Of a DNA stretch of 33,273 nt, positions 17,062 to 25,961 are shown piece by piece. Source of the DNA: Desulfobacterales bacterium (lineage in GTDB: Bacteria > Desulfobacterota > Desulfobacteria > Desulfobacterales > JAHDSC01). Within the stretch, counting starts at the first letter, position 1. Each line of letters begins with the position of its first letter. The stretch covers positions 1 to 33,273 of the forward strand of contig JAFGES010000112.1 in the NCBI GenBank assembly GCA_016931455.1. The letters are read 5' to 3'. The position numbers and the translations under genes were made by a program. The notes under the pieces are model-generated. The model did no database searches, had not been told where the DNA came from, and was given only the letters and a program-made list of their open reading frames with translations.

Positions 17062-17075
17062 ATATTTTATACTTT
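17052..17075. promoter_or_regulatory. 24-base palindrome overlapping the promoter, candidate operator
   Basis: AAAGTATAA at 17052-17060 is the exact reverse complement of TTATACTTT at 17067-17075, with a 6-base centre. It covers the -10 box and the expected transcription start of the citrate synthase promoter, the usual place for a repressor site. No regulator gene of a known palindrome-binding family lies beside it, so the cognate protein is unknown. Confidence 0.5.
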
Positions 17076-17284
17076 CTATGCAAAAATAAAATCCAAAAAG
17101 AATAATATAGTCCTCGAATCAAAAATGAGCTCGCCCAAAGAGAGCGAGATTGAAGAAATTTCGCGCTTTAAAAAGTTTCTAATTCTTTTTTGAATCACCT
17201 ATTAACAAACATTGTACGGAAGTGGAAATTCGTATCAAAAAAAACCGAGGCGATTCTTGATCAATTTTAAATAACGGTGAAAAA

Positions 17285-18565
17285 ATGGATGAATACGTAA
17301 AGATTATTGTTGAAGGGAAAACGTATGAATTTCCTATCATTCTGGGTTCTGAAGGCGAAAAAGCGATTGATATATCCAAACTTCGACAGATGACGGGATT
17401 AATCACTATGGATCCGGGATTTGTCAATACCGGTAGCTGCATCAGCAACATCACATACATGGATGGTGAAAAAGGGATCCTGCGTTATCGGGGGGTGCCG
17501 ATCGAACAGCTCGCCGAAAATTCAACTTTCGTAGAAACCGCCTCTCTTTTAATCAATGGGATTTTACCGGCTAAAAATGAGCTTAATCGTTTTTCGGTAT
17601 TGTTAAATGACAATTCTTTAGTGCATGAGGATATGCAGATTTTCTATCAGAACTTTCCACGGGGTGCACATCCGATGAGCATTTTGTCATCGATGGTTAA
17701 CGCCCTGAGAAGCTTTTATCCCGCCCTGCAAACCGTTGAAGAAGAAATTAACATTACCGTTACAAGACTGCTGTCCAAAGTCCGAACGATGGCGGCCATG
17801 TCGTATAAGATATCCAAGGGGCATAAAGTTGTTTATCCTCGACCGGATTTGTCTTATGCCGCCAATTTTCTCAACATGATGTTTGACACCCCTGTCAAAC
17901 CTTACAAGATTGAGGAAGATCTGGTCAAGGCATTAAATGTTTTTTGGATTCTGCATGCCGATCATGAGCAGAGCTGCTCAACTTCCGCCGTAAGGATTGT
18001 CGGAAGTGCACGCGTCAACCTCTATGCCGCTATTTCCTCCGGAATCGCAGCACTTTCAGGCCCATTGCACGGAGGGGCAAACCAAGCCGTTATTGAAATG
18101 CTCACCCATATTATCGAAAATAGTATCAAAGTCGAACAAGTGATCCAACGTGCTAAAAACAAAAAGGATCCTTTCAAATTGATGGGCTTTGGCCACAGGG
18201 TTTATAAGTCTTATGACCCTCGCGCCAAAATTATGAAAAAATACTGTGATAAGCTCTTTGAAAAGTTTAATTTTCATGATCCTTTACTTGATTTAGCCAA
18301 AGAACTTGAAGAGGCAGCCTTGAAAGATGATTATTTTATCGAACATCATCTTTACCCAAATATTGATTTCTACAGCGGCATTGTGCTGCGAGCCATTGGA
18401 ATCCCGACCAATATGTTTACCGTAATTTTCGCCATCGGCCGAATGCCGGGGTGGATCGCTCAGTGGAAAGAAAGTGCCGATGATCCCAACTGGAAACTCA
18501 ATCGGCCGCGTCAGATCTATATGGGACAACCTAAAACAGATTATGTGCCGATTGAAGAGAGATAG
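17285..18565 (+). CDS. gltA: citrate synthase
   Basis: Condenses oxaloacetate and acetyl-CoA to citrate at the entry to the TCA cycle. Catalytic residues fall at H262 (PLHGGANQ), H304 (GFGHRVYK) and D361 (NIDFYSG), within a residue or two of the E. coli GltA numbering. At 426 residues it has the usual length for the type II (hexameric, NADH-sensitive) bacterial class, and an N-terminal beta-rich domain precedes the helical core; whether NADH inhibits it cannot be read from the sequence. Preceded by GGTGA before the ATG and by a near-consensus promoter with a palindromic operator-like site. No other TCA gene is adjacent, so it is probably transcribed alone. Confidence 0.95.
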   Translation: MDEYVKIIVEGKTYEFPIILGSEGEKAIDISKLRQMTGLITMDPGFVNTGSCISNITYMDGEKGILRYRGVPIEQLAENSTFVETASLLINGILPAKNELNRFSVLLNDNSLVHEDMQIFYQNFPRGAHPMSILSSMVNALRSFYPALQTVEEEINITVTRLLSKVRTMAAMSYKISKGHKVVYPRPDLSYAANFLNMMFDTPVKPYKIEEDLVKALNVFWILHADHEQSCSTSAVRIVGSARVNLYAAISSGIAALSGPLHGGANQAVIEMLTHIIENSIKVEQVIQRAKNKKDPFKLMGFGHRVYKSYDPRAKIMKKYCDKLFEKFNFHDPLLDLAKELEEAALKDDYFIEHHLYPNIDFYSGIVLRAIGIPTNMFTVIFAIGRMPGWIAQWKESADDPNWKLNRPRQIYMGQPKTDYVPIEER

Positions 18566-19310
18566 TATCTAGTAATAAATATAAATATTAATAAACACTT
18601 GCCAAACCCCGGGATGACGCCGGTCCCTGATCTATTTTGATGAAAAAGAAATCAACCCTTCCACCAATTCCATCCGTGAAGAGTCGAATCAGTCTAAAAA
18701 AGCCAACTTACTAAAATTCGAATCTGAAGATTCAAGCCATACAATTATTTCATGCACTCGAATCAATGGCCGATAAGGTAATCAGCCTTGATTGGTTTAC
18801 CGATAATGTTGGCAGACATCTTGCATTAGAAATCTAAAAAGAGCTTAACTTCTAGAAGATTATGCCGAATGAAGAGACAAAGGCATTATGAATCTGTTGT
18901 TGATCGGTAATATTGATCAATATCACCTTAATAAAACAGGGTGTAATTGACCAGGCGGAGCCGTATTTGAATTTCCGCTATGGTTACGGGTTGACTGAAT
19001 CTGTTTAGATAATTTTTACATGGACAATAAACATGACATCCTTCATCTTCTGGTGAATCCGTACTTCGAGTTGTATCGACAAGATCTAACTTTTCCCCTG
19101 TATCTGGAGCCGGATATCACCCTTCCTGGAAAAATTCTCAAATGGAAGCCGAAAGTCGATCTGGAGCAAGGTTAAAAAGCCACGATTGATTATTTCCAAA
19201 AAGTGTTTAGAACCACATCGGCAATTTCGGCACCATGTAAATGAAGATAAATTTGATGTTAAAGTAGTACCGGCACCAGGTAAAACTAAAACTGTTGAGC
19301 AACCATATTA
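18566..19310 (+). other. 745-base decayed intergenic region
   Basis: No intact gene. Short open stretches interrupted by stops occur on the plus strand, for example one ending at the stop near 18835 and another around 18960-19007. None of these is recognisable. The only identifiable part is the epimerase/decarboxylase C-terminus at 19101-19244, listed separately. The region looks like degraded remains of a polysaccharide gene or genes at the left border of the surface-glycan cluster. Confidence 0.45.
19101..19244 (+). pseudogene. C-terminal remnant of a nucleotide-sugar epimerase/UDP-glucuronate decarboxylase
   Basis: The frame starting at 19101 reads EPDITL, then ILKWKPKVDLEQG, an in-frame TAA at 19173-19175, then KATIDYFQKVF. 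This matches the typical C-terminal tail of UDP-xylose synthase and dTDP-glucose 4,6-dehydratase-type SDR enzymes (P-D-I-S-L-A ... L-G-W-x-P-K-V-x-L-x-E-G-L-K-x-T-I-x-Y-F). The stop replaces the usual Leu; TTA to TAA is one base change. No Rossmann domain or catalytic YxxxK is found upstream, so the gene is both truncated and interrupted. Confidence 0.6.
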
Positions 19311-20171
19311 TTGTTGAATATTAAAACACCAAAAAAAACTGTGTACACTCCTGATTCTTCCTTAAGGAATCCAGGCCGTATGCTGAAGGCGATGTTTCGT
19401 GATTTGATTGCCGGGCGTGAATTGGCCTGGCAGCTGGCCGTGCGGGATATCCGGGCCCAATACCGACAGACAGTTCTGGGACTGATATGGGCTTTCATCC
19501 TCCCCCTGGCCAATACGTTGACCTGGATCTTTTTAAGTAGGTCAGGCATTGTATCTATAAGTGATACGGAATTGCCTTATCCGGTGTATGTGTTTACCGG
19601 CACAATGATTTGGGCCATTTTTATGGATGCTGTCAACGCGCCCCTGCAAAAAACCCTTGCAGCCAAACAGATGTTAGCCAAGATCAATTTTCAGCGTGAA
19701 GCAATCGTGGTTTCCGGAATTTACCAAACCCTATTCAATGGTGCAATCAAGATCATGATCTTGATTGGGACTTTGCTGTTTTTTGGCATTTATCCGGACT
19801 GGGGCTTAATATGTTTACCCATGGGCATTATATCATTGATATTGGCAGGTACATCCCTTGGCCTGTTGTTAACCCCTGTAGGTATGCTTTATACCGACAT
19901 CGGCAAATCATTGCCCTTGTTGATGCAATTTCTGATGTATCTGACACCGGTAGTGTTTCCAATGCCGACGAGTACTTTGACCGCTGTTATTTACAAATTC
20001 AACCCTTTGACTCCTTTAATTCTGTCTACTCGTAACTGGTTGACCGGATTTACACCGGTTTATCTAAGCTATTTTTTTATTGTCAATGCCTTAGTCATCG
20101 CTCTGTTGCTGGTGGTGTGGGTATTATATAGGGCCGCAATGCCGATTTTAATTGAACGACTTAGTGCGTGA
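19311..20171 (+). CDS. wzm: ABC-2 type polysaccharide exporter permease
   Basis: Inner-membrane subunit of an ABC exporter for O-antigen or capsule-type glycans. The segment ELAWQLAVRDIRAQYRQTVLGLIWAF (about 38-63, given in part) is the typical Wzm cytoplasmic-to-first-helix transition. Several further hydrophobic helices follow, and the Pro-rich loop LTPVVFPMPT precedes the last ones. The start is uncertain: TTG at 19311 keeps the conserved VYTPDSSLRNPG tail but has a poor ribosome-binding site, while ATG at 19380 removes it. I keep the longer form because that tail is common in the family. It is followed three bases after its stop by the ATPase gene, so the two are cotranscribed. First intact gene of the surface-glycan cluster. 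Confidence 0.85.
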   Translation: MLNIKTPKKTVYTPDSSLRNPGRMLKAMFRDLIAGRELAWQLAVRDIRAQYRQTVLGLIWAFILPLANTLTWIFLSRSGIVSISDTELPYPVYVFTGTMIWAIFMDAVNAPLQKTLAAKQMLAKINFQREAIVVSGIYQTLFNGAIKIMILIGTLLFFGIYPDWGLICLPMGIISLILAGTSLGLLLTPVGMLYTDIGKSLPLLMQFLMYLTPVVFPMPTSTLTAVIYKFNPLTPLILSTRNWLTGFTPVYLSYFFIVNALVIALLLVVWVLYRAAMPILIERLSA

Positions 20172-20177
20172 AAAGTG

Positions 20178-21335
20178 ATGGCTGAGACCTTAATCAAAGT
20201 CGAAAATGTCTCCAAAAAATTCTGCCGTAACCTTAAGCGTTCATTGTGGTATGGCATGAAGGATTTGGGTAGTGAACTGTTAGGCCGATCAGTTTGTAAT
20301 GATAAGGATTTGCGCAGGGATGAATTTTGGGCGGTTGAGAATGTCAGCTTTGAATTAAAGCGTGGGGAGTGTTTGGGGCTGATTGGTCGCAACGGGGCAG
20401 GGAAAACCACCTTATTGCGTATGCTTAATGGCCTTATTAAACCGGATCGCGGCCGCATTGAGATGCACGGTAGGGTTGGAGCACTGATCGCCCTGGGAGC
20501 GGGGTTTAATCCGATTTTGACGGGACGAGAAAATATTTATGTGAATGCCTCTGTGTTGGGGCTTTCTACTAAGGAGATCGATAAAATATTTGATAAGATT
20601 GTTGAATTCGCCGATTTAGGTGAATTTATTGACATGCCGGTGCAGAGTTATAGCTCCGGAATGACAGTAAGGTTAGGATTTTCCATCGCATCTCGTCTGA
20701 ATCCGGATATATTGCTAATTGACGAAGTTCTTTCCGTCGGTGATCGCCCCTTTCGTGTGAAATGTTACAACCTCGTAGCAGAATTGCGGGAGAAGACCTC
20801 TATGATCCTGGTTAGTCATAATATGGGCGAAATATTAAGAGTATGTACATCTGTGATGCTTCTCCACCAAAACAAAATGTTATTTTTCGGTGACACCCAG
20901 GAAGGCATAGATTTTTACAATTCGTTCAGTGACCTGAAAGAACAGTCGTTTTCCGTAACATCTGAAGGATTTATATTTCGCAATATCCAGATCGATCCAC
21001 AAAAATTAACCGGTGACCCGAAAATGAAAATCAGCGTTGTTTTTGAATCTCCTACCAAAATACACGATTGCATTATCCGTTTCCCCATTTTAGACGAGTT
21101 GGGTACAGTCATCGCAGAGTGGCGAAGCTCTAATCACAATTTGTTCTACACCATCCAAAGGGGGCACAACACTATCAACGTCGAAATCAACAATCTTAAC
21201 CTCAGAAACGGCTCCTATTTTCTGACATTCGTTCTAAGTCCTATAGATGGTCTTAGGTATCTAATCAATGTCCACCAGGTTATTGCATTTAAGGTAGCTA
21301 TGGGTCAAATCGGGCTGTCTGCCTGCCAGTTTTAG
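20178..21335 (+). CDS. wzt: ABC exporter ATP-binding protein with C-terminal cargo-type domain
   Basis: ATPase partner of the permease immediately upstream. The nucleotide-binding domain shows Walker A GRNGAGKTT, signature YSSGM and Walker B ILLIDEVLSVGD, followed by the SHNM switch His. About 140 residues past the ATPase domain (from about 245) form a beta-rich extension typical of Wzt proteins, which in characterised systems binds the modified non-reducing end of the glycan. Its presence suggests an O-antigen exported with a terminal cap. ATG at 20178 is chosen over the GTG at 20175. The extension places the protein in the Wzt rather than the KpsT class. Confidence 0.87.
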   Translation: MAETLIKVENVSKKFCRNLKRSLWYGMKDLGSELLGRSVCNDKDLRRDEFWAVENVSFELKRGECLGLIGRNGAGKTTLLRMLNGLIKPDRGRIEMHGRVGALIALGAGFNPILTGRENIYVNASVLGLSTKEIDKIFDKIVEFADLGEFIDMPVQSYSSGMTVRLGFSIASRLNPDILLIDEVLSVGDRPFRVKCYNLVAELREKTSMILVSHNMGEILRVCTSVMLLHQNKMLFFGDTQEGIDFYNSFSDLKEQSFSVTSEGFIFRNIQIDPQKLTGDPKMKISVVFESPTKIHDCIIRFPILDELGTVIAEWRSSNHNLFYTIQRGHNTINVEINNLNLRNGSYFLTFVLSPIDGLRYLINVHQVIAFKVAMGQIGLSACQF

Positions 21336-21362
21336 ACCTTGAATAAATTCGGAGATGATTTG

Positions 21363-22214
21363 ATGATATCTGTTAAAGAATGGATAATAAGAACAATAAG
21401 AAATTTTTTTTGGGGTCATTTATTAAACCAAATAGCTGCTTTAGAAAATCGAATAAAAAAAATAGAAGACCACCTTGTACCCTCTACCTACAACTTATTT
21501 CAAGATCCTTGGTTGAAATCAGCTGGCGGAATTCATAAAAATGAGCGCTGTTTTCTGCTCGGTTGCGGACCAAGCCTGAAAAATTTAAATCTTTCATTAC
21601 TAAAAAATGATATAGTGATGGGTGTCAATGGGGCCTACCAGTTGGATTCCGTCAAATTAGATTATTTCGCTTCTGTCTCTCACTATTTTTGGAAGCATCA
21701 CAAAAATGAATTGAAAAAATACCCATGTAGGCGGCGTTTTTTACCTCACTATTTAAATGAAATAGAATCGGATACCCCGACGAGCTGGCTCAATTTACTT
21801 GAAAAGAAACATTATGGGTACATGAATGTTCCTCATCCTTGGTTTTTTTCTTTTGAACCATTTAAATATGTCAGTTCAGGGGGCAGCGTGATTTATTGTT
21901 GTCTGCAGATTCTATATTATTTGGGCTTCCGGACCATTGTTCTTTTAGGTGTTGATCATGACTATGGAGTCAACAGTATTAATTGCCTAAAAAAAAATGG
22001 GGCCTACATTATTAACAGTACCGACCTAAATGCTCATTTCACTTCAAATTATTACCGATCTAAAGAACAAGTTCATATTGATGTAGAAGCCATGGAGAGG
22101 GGTTACAAATTGGCTAGGGATGTTTTCCATGCAGATGGAAGAACTATAATTAACGCAAGCCCGGGGACCAAATTGGATGTTTTTGATATCAAAGATTTTG
22201 AATCTTTTTTTTAA
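21363..22214 (+). CDS. DUF115/Maf-like putative glycosyltransferase
   Basis: A 283-residue protein with the DUF115 (motility accessory factor-type) signature. CFLLGCGPSL starts near residue 63, followed by a VNGAY motif. GSVIYCCLQILYYLGF precedes VLLGVDHDYG. Both halves resemble the nucleotide-binding elements of GT42 sialyltransferases such as Campylobacter CstII (GNGPSL and I-x-L-S-G-I-D-F-Y). A C-terminal block (NAHF-x2-NYYR, INAS, KLDVF) recurs in the protein at 32261-33124. A short coiled-coil-like segment (IAALENRIKKIEDHL) lies near the N-terminus. I chose ATG 21363 because GGAGA stands seven bases before it; a TTG at 21339 would add eight residues. Transfer of a CMP-activated sugar is inference. 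Confidence 0.7.
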   Translation: MISVKEWIIRTIRNFFWGHLLNQIAALENRIKKIEDHLVPSTYNLFQDPWLKSAGGIHKNERCFLLGCGPSLKNLNLSLLKNDIVMGVNGAYQLDSVKLDYFASVSHYFWKHHKNELKKYPCRRRFLPHYLNEIESDTPTSWLNLLEKKHYGYMNVPHPWFFSFEPFKYVSSGGSVIYCCLQILYYLGFRTIVLLGVDHDYGVNSINCLKKNGAYIINSTDLNAHFTSNYYRSKEQVHIDVEAMERGYKLARDVFHADGRTIINASPGTKLDVFDIKDFESFF

Positions 22215-22351
22215 ATTTTGTAATTCTTTTGTATCCAATCAAAAGAAAATATTCCCATTGAAAAAAAAATTTCAATATTGATTTTCAAGGCCAGCGTCAA
22301 TACAGGCTCGGCACATCCCAGACCCTTTAAGGTAAAAGTAAAATCCGTCTT

Positions 22352-23041
22352 ATGACCGATAAAATTCAAAGCAGTGAAGCTGTCTTATTTTTTGATTTTG
22401 ATGGAGTAATATTGGACTCCGTTCATGTGAAGACCGATGCCTTCGTGAAAATTTATGCCGAACATGGACCAAATATAATGGCTAAGGTTCGCGAGTATCA
22501 TTTAGATAATCTAGGTATTAGCAGATATGACAAATTCCGTTATTATAACGAAGTCCTGCTTGGCCGTGAATTTACAGATCAGGACAGTATATCTCTGGAT
22601 TACAAATTTAATCTGCTTATAACTGAAGGGTTGCTCAAGGCACGGTTTGTACCCGGCGTTTATGAAATACTCAAGTGGGCATGCCATATGAGGTTACACA
22701 CCTATATTGTTTCGGCAGCCCCCAAGGTTGAACTATTAGAAATTTGCGAGAAAAGGGGAATCAAGTCATTTTTCACCGAAATATATGGTATCCCTGATAA
22801 AAAGGCCGATGTAATGGCTCAAGTCATTGTCAATCGCGGTATAAGCCCGAAACAGTGCGTCATGTTCGGCGATTCGTGCAACGATCTGCAGGCGGCTCGT
22901 AAAATCGGTGTCTATTTCGTGGGTATCAACGCCATTGATAGAAAATTTTTTATAAAGCAAGGGGCTTCCTGTCTACAAAATTTCAACGAATTAGATAGGT
23001 ATTCGTTGCTAACACTATTGAAAAAGGAGAAATCAATGTGA
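22352..23041 (+). CDS. HAD-superfamily phosphatase
   Basis: A 229-residue hydrolase with HAD motif I FFDFDGVILDS (D15 nucleophile, D17 acid/base), an alpha-helical C1 cap (about 25-95), motif II in YIVSAAP, and motif IV GDSCNDLQAA. The layout matches the phosphoglycolate/beta-phosphoglucomutase-like subclass. In this setting it probably dephosphorylates a sugar-phosphate intermediate of the CMP-sugar pathway, much as KdsC-type or nonulosonate-9-phosphate phosphatases do, though those often lack this cap. It overlaps the following epimerase gene by four bases. No strong ribosome-binding site precedes the ATG. Confidence 0.8.
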   Translation: MTDKIQSSEAVLFFDFDGVILDSVHVKTDAFVKIYAEHGPNIMAKVREYHLDNLGISRYDKFRYYNEVLLGREFTDQDSISLDYKFNLLITEGLLKARFVPGVYEILKWACHMRLHTYIVSAAPKVELLEICEKRGIKSFFTEIYGIPDKKADVMAQVIVNRGISPKQCVMFGDSCNDLQAARKIGVYFVGINAIDRKFFIKQGASCLQNFNELDRYSLLTLLKKEKSM

Positions 23042-23913
23042 GAATTGTCATGTTTGGCGGTAGCGGCTATATCGCAGTTAAAACCTTGGAGTTTCTTGTT
23101 GAAGAACATGAAGTAACCATCGCTGATCTGCATCTGCCTACTAAAACAACACCAGGGTTTACTTTTGCTCAATGTGACATTACCGACATTGAAGCGGTAA
23201 AGAAAATTGTTGATTCGGCTGAAGTAATCTATAATTTTGCAGCCTGTTCCAGCTTGGAAGGTTGTAATGCTGATCCTTGCCGGGCTATTGATATTAATCT
23301 GCGCGGTCATGTGAATATTTTACAGTCTTGTATAGATCAAGATGTAAAAAAGTACATTTATGCCAGCAGCGTCTATGCCATATCCAAATATGGCGGTATC
23401 TATGGTATAACAAAAAGAGCGAGTGAAGAACTTGTTCTGCATTATCATAACGAACATAGGCTACCATTTGTTGGGCTTCGTTACGGCACCATCTACGGCC
23501 CTGAAAAAGCACAGGGCAACAGTCTTTATCAACTCATCCGTCAGGCAATGATTGAGCGATGCATTGTATATAATGGATCCGGACGAGAACTGCGTGAATT
23601 TATCCATATTGATGATGCTGCAAGACTGACAGCCACGATGATCGACGACAAATACTCAAACGAATTCTACACGTTAACTGGACCGCACCCTTATACTCTA
23701 TCCGATATAATTGAACTGGTTCGTGAAATTCTTGACAGAGATATTGAAATCAACTATCGAAATGCACCCGCCAAATATCATTATACCAGAACACCTGCCA
23801 ACTTACTCAACATTGTATCCAAAAAAATCGTCAGCGATCACTATGTAGATATTCATCAAGGATTGCTAGATGTGGTCAACACCATCCATGGAGAATTACA
23901 TGCGACGGACTAG
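23038..23913 (+). CDS. NAD-dependent sugar epimerase/dehydratase (extended SDR)
   Basis: A 291-residue extended SDR enzyme. The N-terminal nucleotide loop is GGSGYIA, where the last Gly of the usual GxxGxxG is Ala. YASSVYA contributes the catalytic Ser region, and Y122-x3-K126 (YGITK) is the catalytic pair. RYGTIYGP and REFIHIDDAA are typical substrate-domain motifs of UDP/dTDP-sugar epimerases. The start is GTG at 23038, supported by AAGGAG eight bases upstream; it overlaps the HAD gene by four bases. Its end overlaps the cytidylyltransferase gene by 14 bases. The tight HAD-epimerase-cytidylyltransferase triplet suggests one activated-sugar pathway. The exact sugar is not deducible. Confidence 0.82.
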   Translation: MRIVMFGGSGYIAVKTLEFLVEEHEVTIADLHLPTKTTPGFTFAQCDITDIEAVKKIVDSAEVIYNFAACSSLEGCNADPCRAIDINLRGHVNILQSCIDQDVKKYIYASSVYAISKYGGIYGITKRASEELVLHYHNEHRLPFVGLRYGTIYGPEKAQGNSLYQLIRQAMIERCIVYNGSGRELREFIHIDDAARLTATMIDDKYSNEFYTLTGPHPYTLSDIIELVREILDRDIEINYRNAPAKYHYTRTPANLLNIVSKKIVSDHYVDIHQGLLDVVNTIHGELHATD

Positions 23914-24562
23914 TGTTTGTATTGTGCCCGTAAAGGGAAGGAGTACCCGTGTTCCAGGTAAGAACTTTCGGATATTGAATGGCAAGCCGCTTTACAGATA
24001 CATGCTCGAACATATTCTGAAGGCGGATTGCTTCGATGCTGTATATGTCGATACAGATAGCATTGAACTCATCGAATACATAGAAAAAGTAGGGATTGGT
24101 CATATAGGACGACTTTCCTGGCTGGCTGAAGATGGCGCCAACGGAAACGATTTGCTTGTACATCATGTAAAGATCCTACCTGGATACGATTGCTATTTTC
24201 AGCTATTTATTACAGCTCCTTTCCTTAGCGACGCTTCAATCAAAAAATGTCACAGTATTCTCATGAATAGTGAGGAGTATGATTCCGTTTTTACTGCTAC
24301 TGAAGAAGTAGGTTGGTTTTGGTTAAACGGTCAGCCTGTGAATTTTCGACCCGGTATTCTGCCCCGCAGCCAAGATGCACCGAAAGTCATAAAGGAAACT
24401 ACCGGTCTATATGGTATTACGGCACAATCACTGGCGCGATACAATTGCCGTATCGGTGCTTCCCCACATATACATATCCTACCTTATAACGAAGCTGTAG
24501 ATTTGGATTCAGAAGAAGATTTTGCATATGCTGAATATCTCATAAACCGAAAATTAATTTAA
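23900..24562 (+). CDS. CMP-sugar (acylneuraminate/Kdo-type) cytidylyltransferase
   Basis: A 220-residue nucleotidyltransferase. Near the N-terminus it has IVPVKGRSTRVPGKNFR, the counterpart of the IPARGGSKRIPGKN motif of NeuA/PseF-type enzymes, followed by LNGKPL. A later PFLSDASIKKC block fits the sugar-binding half. It activates an acidic sugar with CTP. ATG 23900 is chosen because GGAGA lies five bases before it; the frame opens earlier at 23870. It overlaps the epimerase gene by 14 bases. This is the first of two such enzymes in the cluster; the two differ clearly in the signature loop. Substrate unknown. Confidence 0.82.
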   Translation: MRRTSVCIVPVKGRSTRVPGKNFRILNGKPLYRYMLEHILKADCFDAVYVDTDSIELIEYIEKVGIGHIGRLSWLAEDGANGNDLLVHHVKILPGYDCYFQLFITAPFLSDASIKKCHSILMNSEEYDSVFTATEEVGWFWLNGQPVNFRPGILPRSQDAPKVIKETTGLYGITAQSLARYNCRIGASPHIHILPYNEAVDLDSEEDFAYAEYLINRKLI

Positions 24563-24695
24563 TATTGAAAAGCGCTCATTGAAAGTATTTTTGTATCTGT
24601 AATAACGGCCAATTATAAGGGACCAAATACTTTGATAAGGCAAAAGAGATTGTCTTAATTCAATCATACATCAACCAATTTCGAACACGTACTAC

Positions 24696-25961
24696 ATGAA
24701 GAAAGAATTCTTAAATATTCTCGTCATCTTAATTAATCCATTATCGGGCTATTCCGGTGGTAGATATCATGCATGGATCATGGCGGAGGGCATAGCTAAG
24801 TGCAACCATAAAGTTTTTGTCTGGACTAATGCTGTGCCCGCATTTATCAATGATTTTAATTATTTTCCAGCACACAACTCAATAAAATTACAAATAGATG
24901 TTAATTTTGAAAAACCACCACTTTGTCCATTTGATATAATTATTGTTGTACCTCATACAGGTAGGCCCTATGATTTTTATTACAAAGCGTATTTAATTGC
25001 TAAGCGATATAAGTCTCGGCTTATTTTATTAAATTTTGAAACGCCGAATTGGTTCAATAACCTGTCTCCAGAGCAAAGAAATCCAAAATTATGGCGCGGT
25101 TGGGTAAATACTAGTTGTGTGGCGGATCTAATTTTGTCGTCTACTGCTGAAAGCACAAAGTGGGCTAAACAATTTTATGTATCTGCTTATTCAAATACGG
25201 TTTTTCGGCACTGCTATCCATCAATTAATTCAATAACAGCAGATAAAATAAAATCATTATCTATAAATAAAAAGAAACAAATAATTTGCATATCAAGATT
25301 CACGAAAGGCCATATGCATAAAGGCGGCAGAGAGTTAATCAATGCAATATGTCCTGCCATGGCCGGATATATCTTAAAAATTATTGTTGGAATTGGAGAA
25401 ATTGATACTAAGTTCCATGCTGAATTATTAAAAAAGGCAAAAAGCTATGGCGTTCAAATACAAATTAAACATAACATGAGTGATAGAGAAAAATTTTCTG
25501 AAATTATAAGCTCTGAATTAATGTTGTTTCTATCATTTTTTGAAGGCTTTGGTTATCCTCCGCTTGAGGCCCTATATTGTGGCACCCCATGTGTGGTTTA
25601 CGATATTCCTGTTTTGCGTGAAGTCAGTGGAAATGGTTTAATTTATGTTCCGCCCGGTGATGAGACAGCATTGAATAGAGCAATTTCTTTTGCTCTCTCT
25701 TCAGATCACCAGAAATTAGTACTGAAATCTAAAGATATTCCTAATGGTATAAAATATGTGGCAAAATTTGAATATTATTCAAAAAGATTAGACAAATTGA
25801 TTGAAGAAGTTATTAATTTGCCTAATAAGCCGGCAGTTTTGTATGCATCAAAAAATTTTGTCGGCAAATGGAAAATTGAAATAAATTTAGAAAAAATTAG
25901 AAAAGAAATATTAAAACCTATCAAATTTATTTGCAAAAAAATAAATGGAAATAAAAATTAA
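24696..25961 (+). CDS. family 4 glycosyltransferase
   Basis: A GT-B glycosyltransferase of 421 residues. The C-terminal domain shows IICISRFTKGHMHKGG and the E-x7-E motif in FFEGFGYPPLEA, followed by CGTPCVVYDIPVLREV and GLIYVPPGD, all typical of GT4. The N-domain has SGYSGGRYHAW, a likely acceptor/donor loop. It would add a sugar to the growing glycan on the cytoplasmic face. It begins 133 bases after the cytidylyltransferase, with no clear ribosome-binding site, and its end overlaps the next gene by 17 bases. Base composition is clearly more AT-rich than the genes on both sides, suggesting separate acquisition. Confidence 0.87.
   Translation: MKKEFLNILVILINPLSGYSGGRYHAWIMAEGIAKCNHKVFVWTNAVPAFINDFNYFPAHNSIKLQIDVNFEKPPLCPFDIIIVVPHTGRPYDFYYKAYLIAKRYKSRLILLNFETPNWFNNLSPEQRNPKLWRGWVNTSCVADLILSSTAESTKWAKQFYVSAYSNTVFRHCYPSINSITADKIKSLSINKKKQIICISRFTKGHMHKGGRELINAICPAMAGYILKIIVGIGEIDTKFHAELLKKAKSYGVQIQIKHNMSDREKFSEIISSELMLFLSFFEGFGYPPLEALYCGTPCVVYDIPVLREVSGNGLIYVPPGDETALNRAISFALSSDHQKLVLKSKDIPNGIKYVAKFEYYSKRLDKLIEEVINLPNKPAVLYASKNFVGKWKIEINLEKIRKEILKPIKFICKKINGNKN

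Larger units (their letters stand above)
16974..17284. other. divergent intergenic region upstream of citrate synthase
   Basis: About 310 bases between the 262-residue gene (minus) and citrate synthase (plus). It contains a plus-strand promoter and an overlapping palindrome, both listed separately. A 22-codon reading frame from 17126 has no ribosome-binding site and is not called. A weak 5-bp inverted repeat (CTCGC 17130-17134, GCGAG 17144-17148) lies in the citrate synthase leader, which would be about 215 bases long. Confidence 0.5.

Noticed and set aside
17126-17194. 22-codon reading frame in the citrate synthase leader
   Set aside because: No ribosome-binding site precedes it and nothing recognisable is encoded; a leader peptide cannot be supported.
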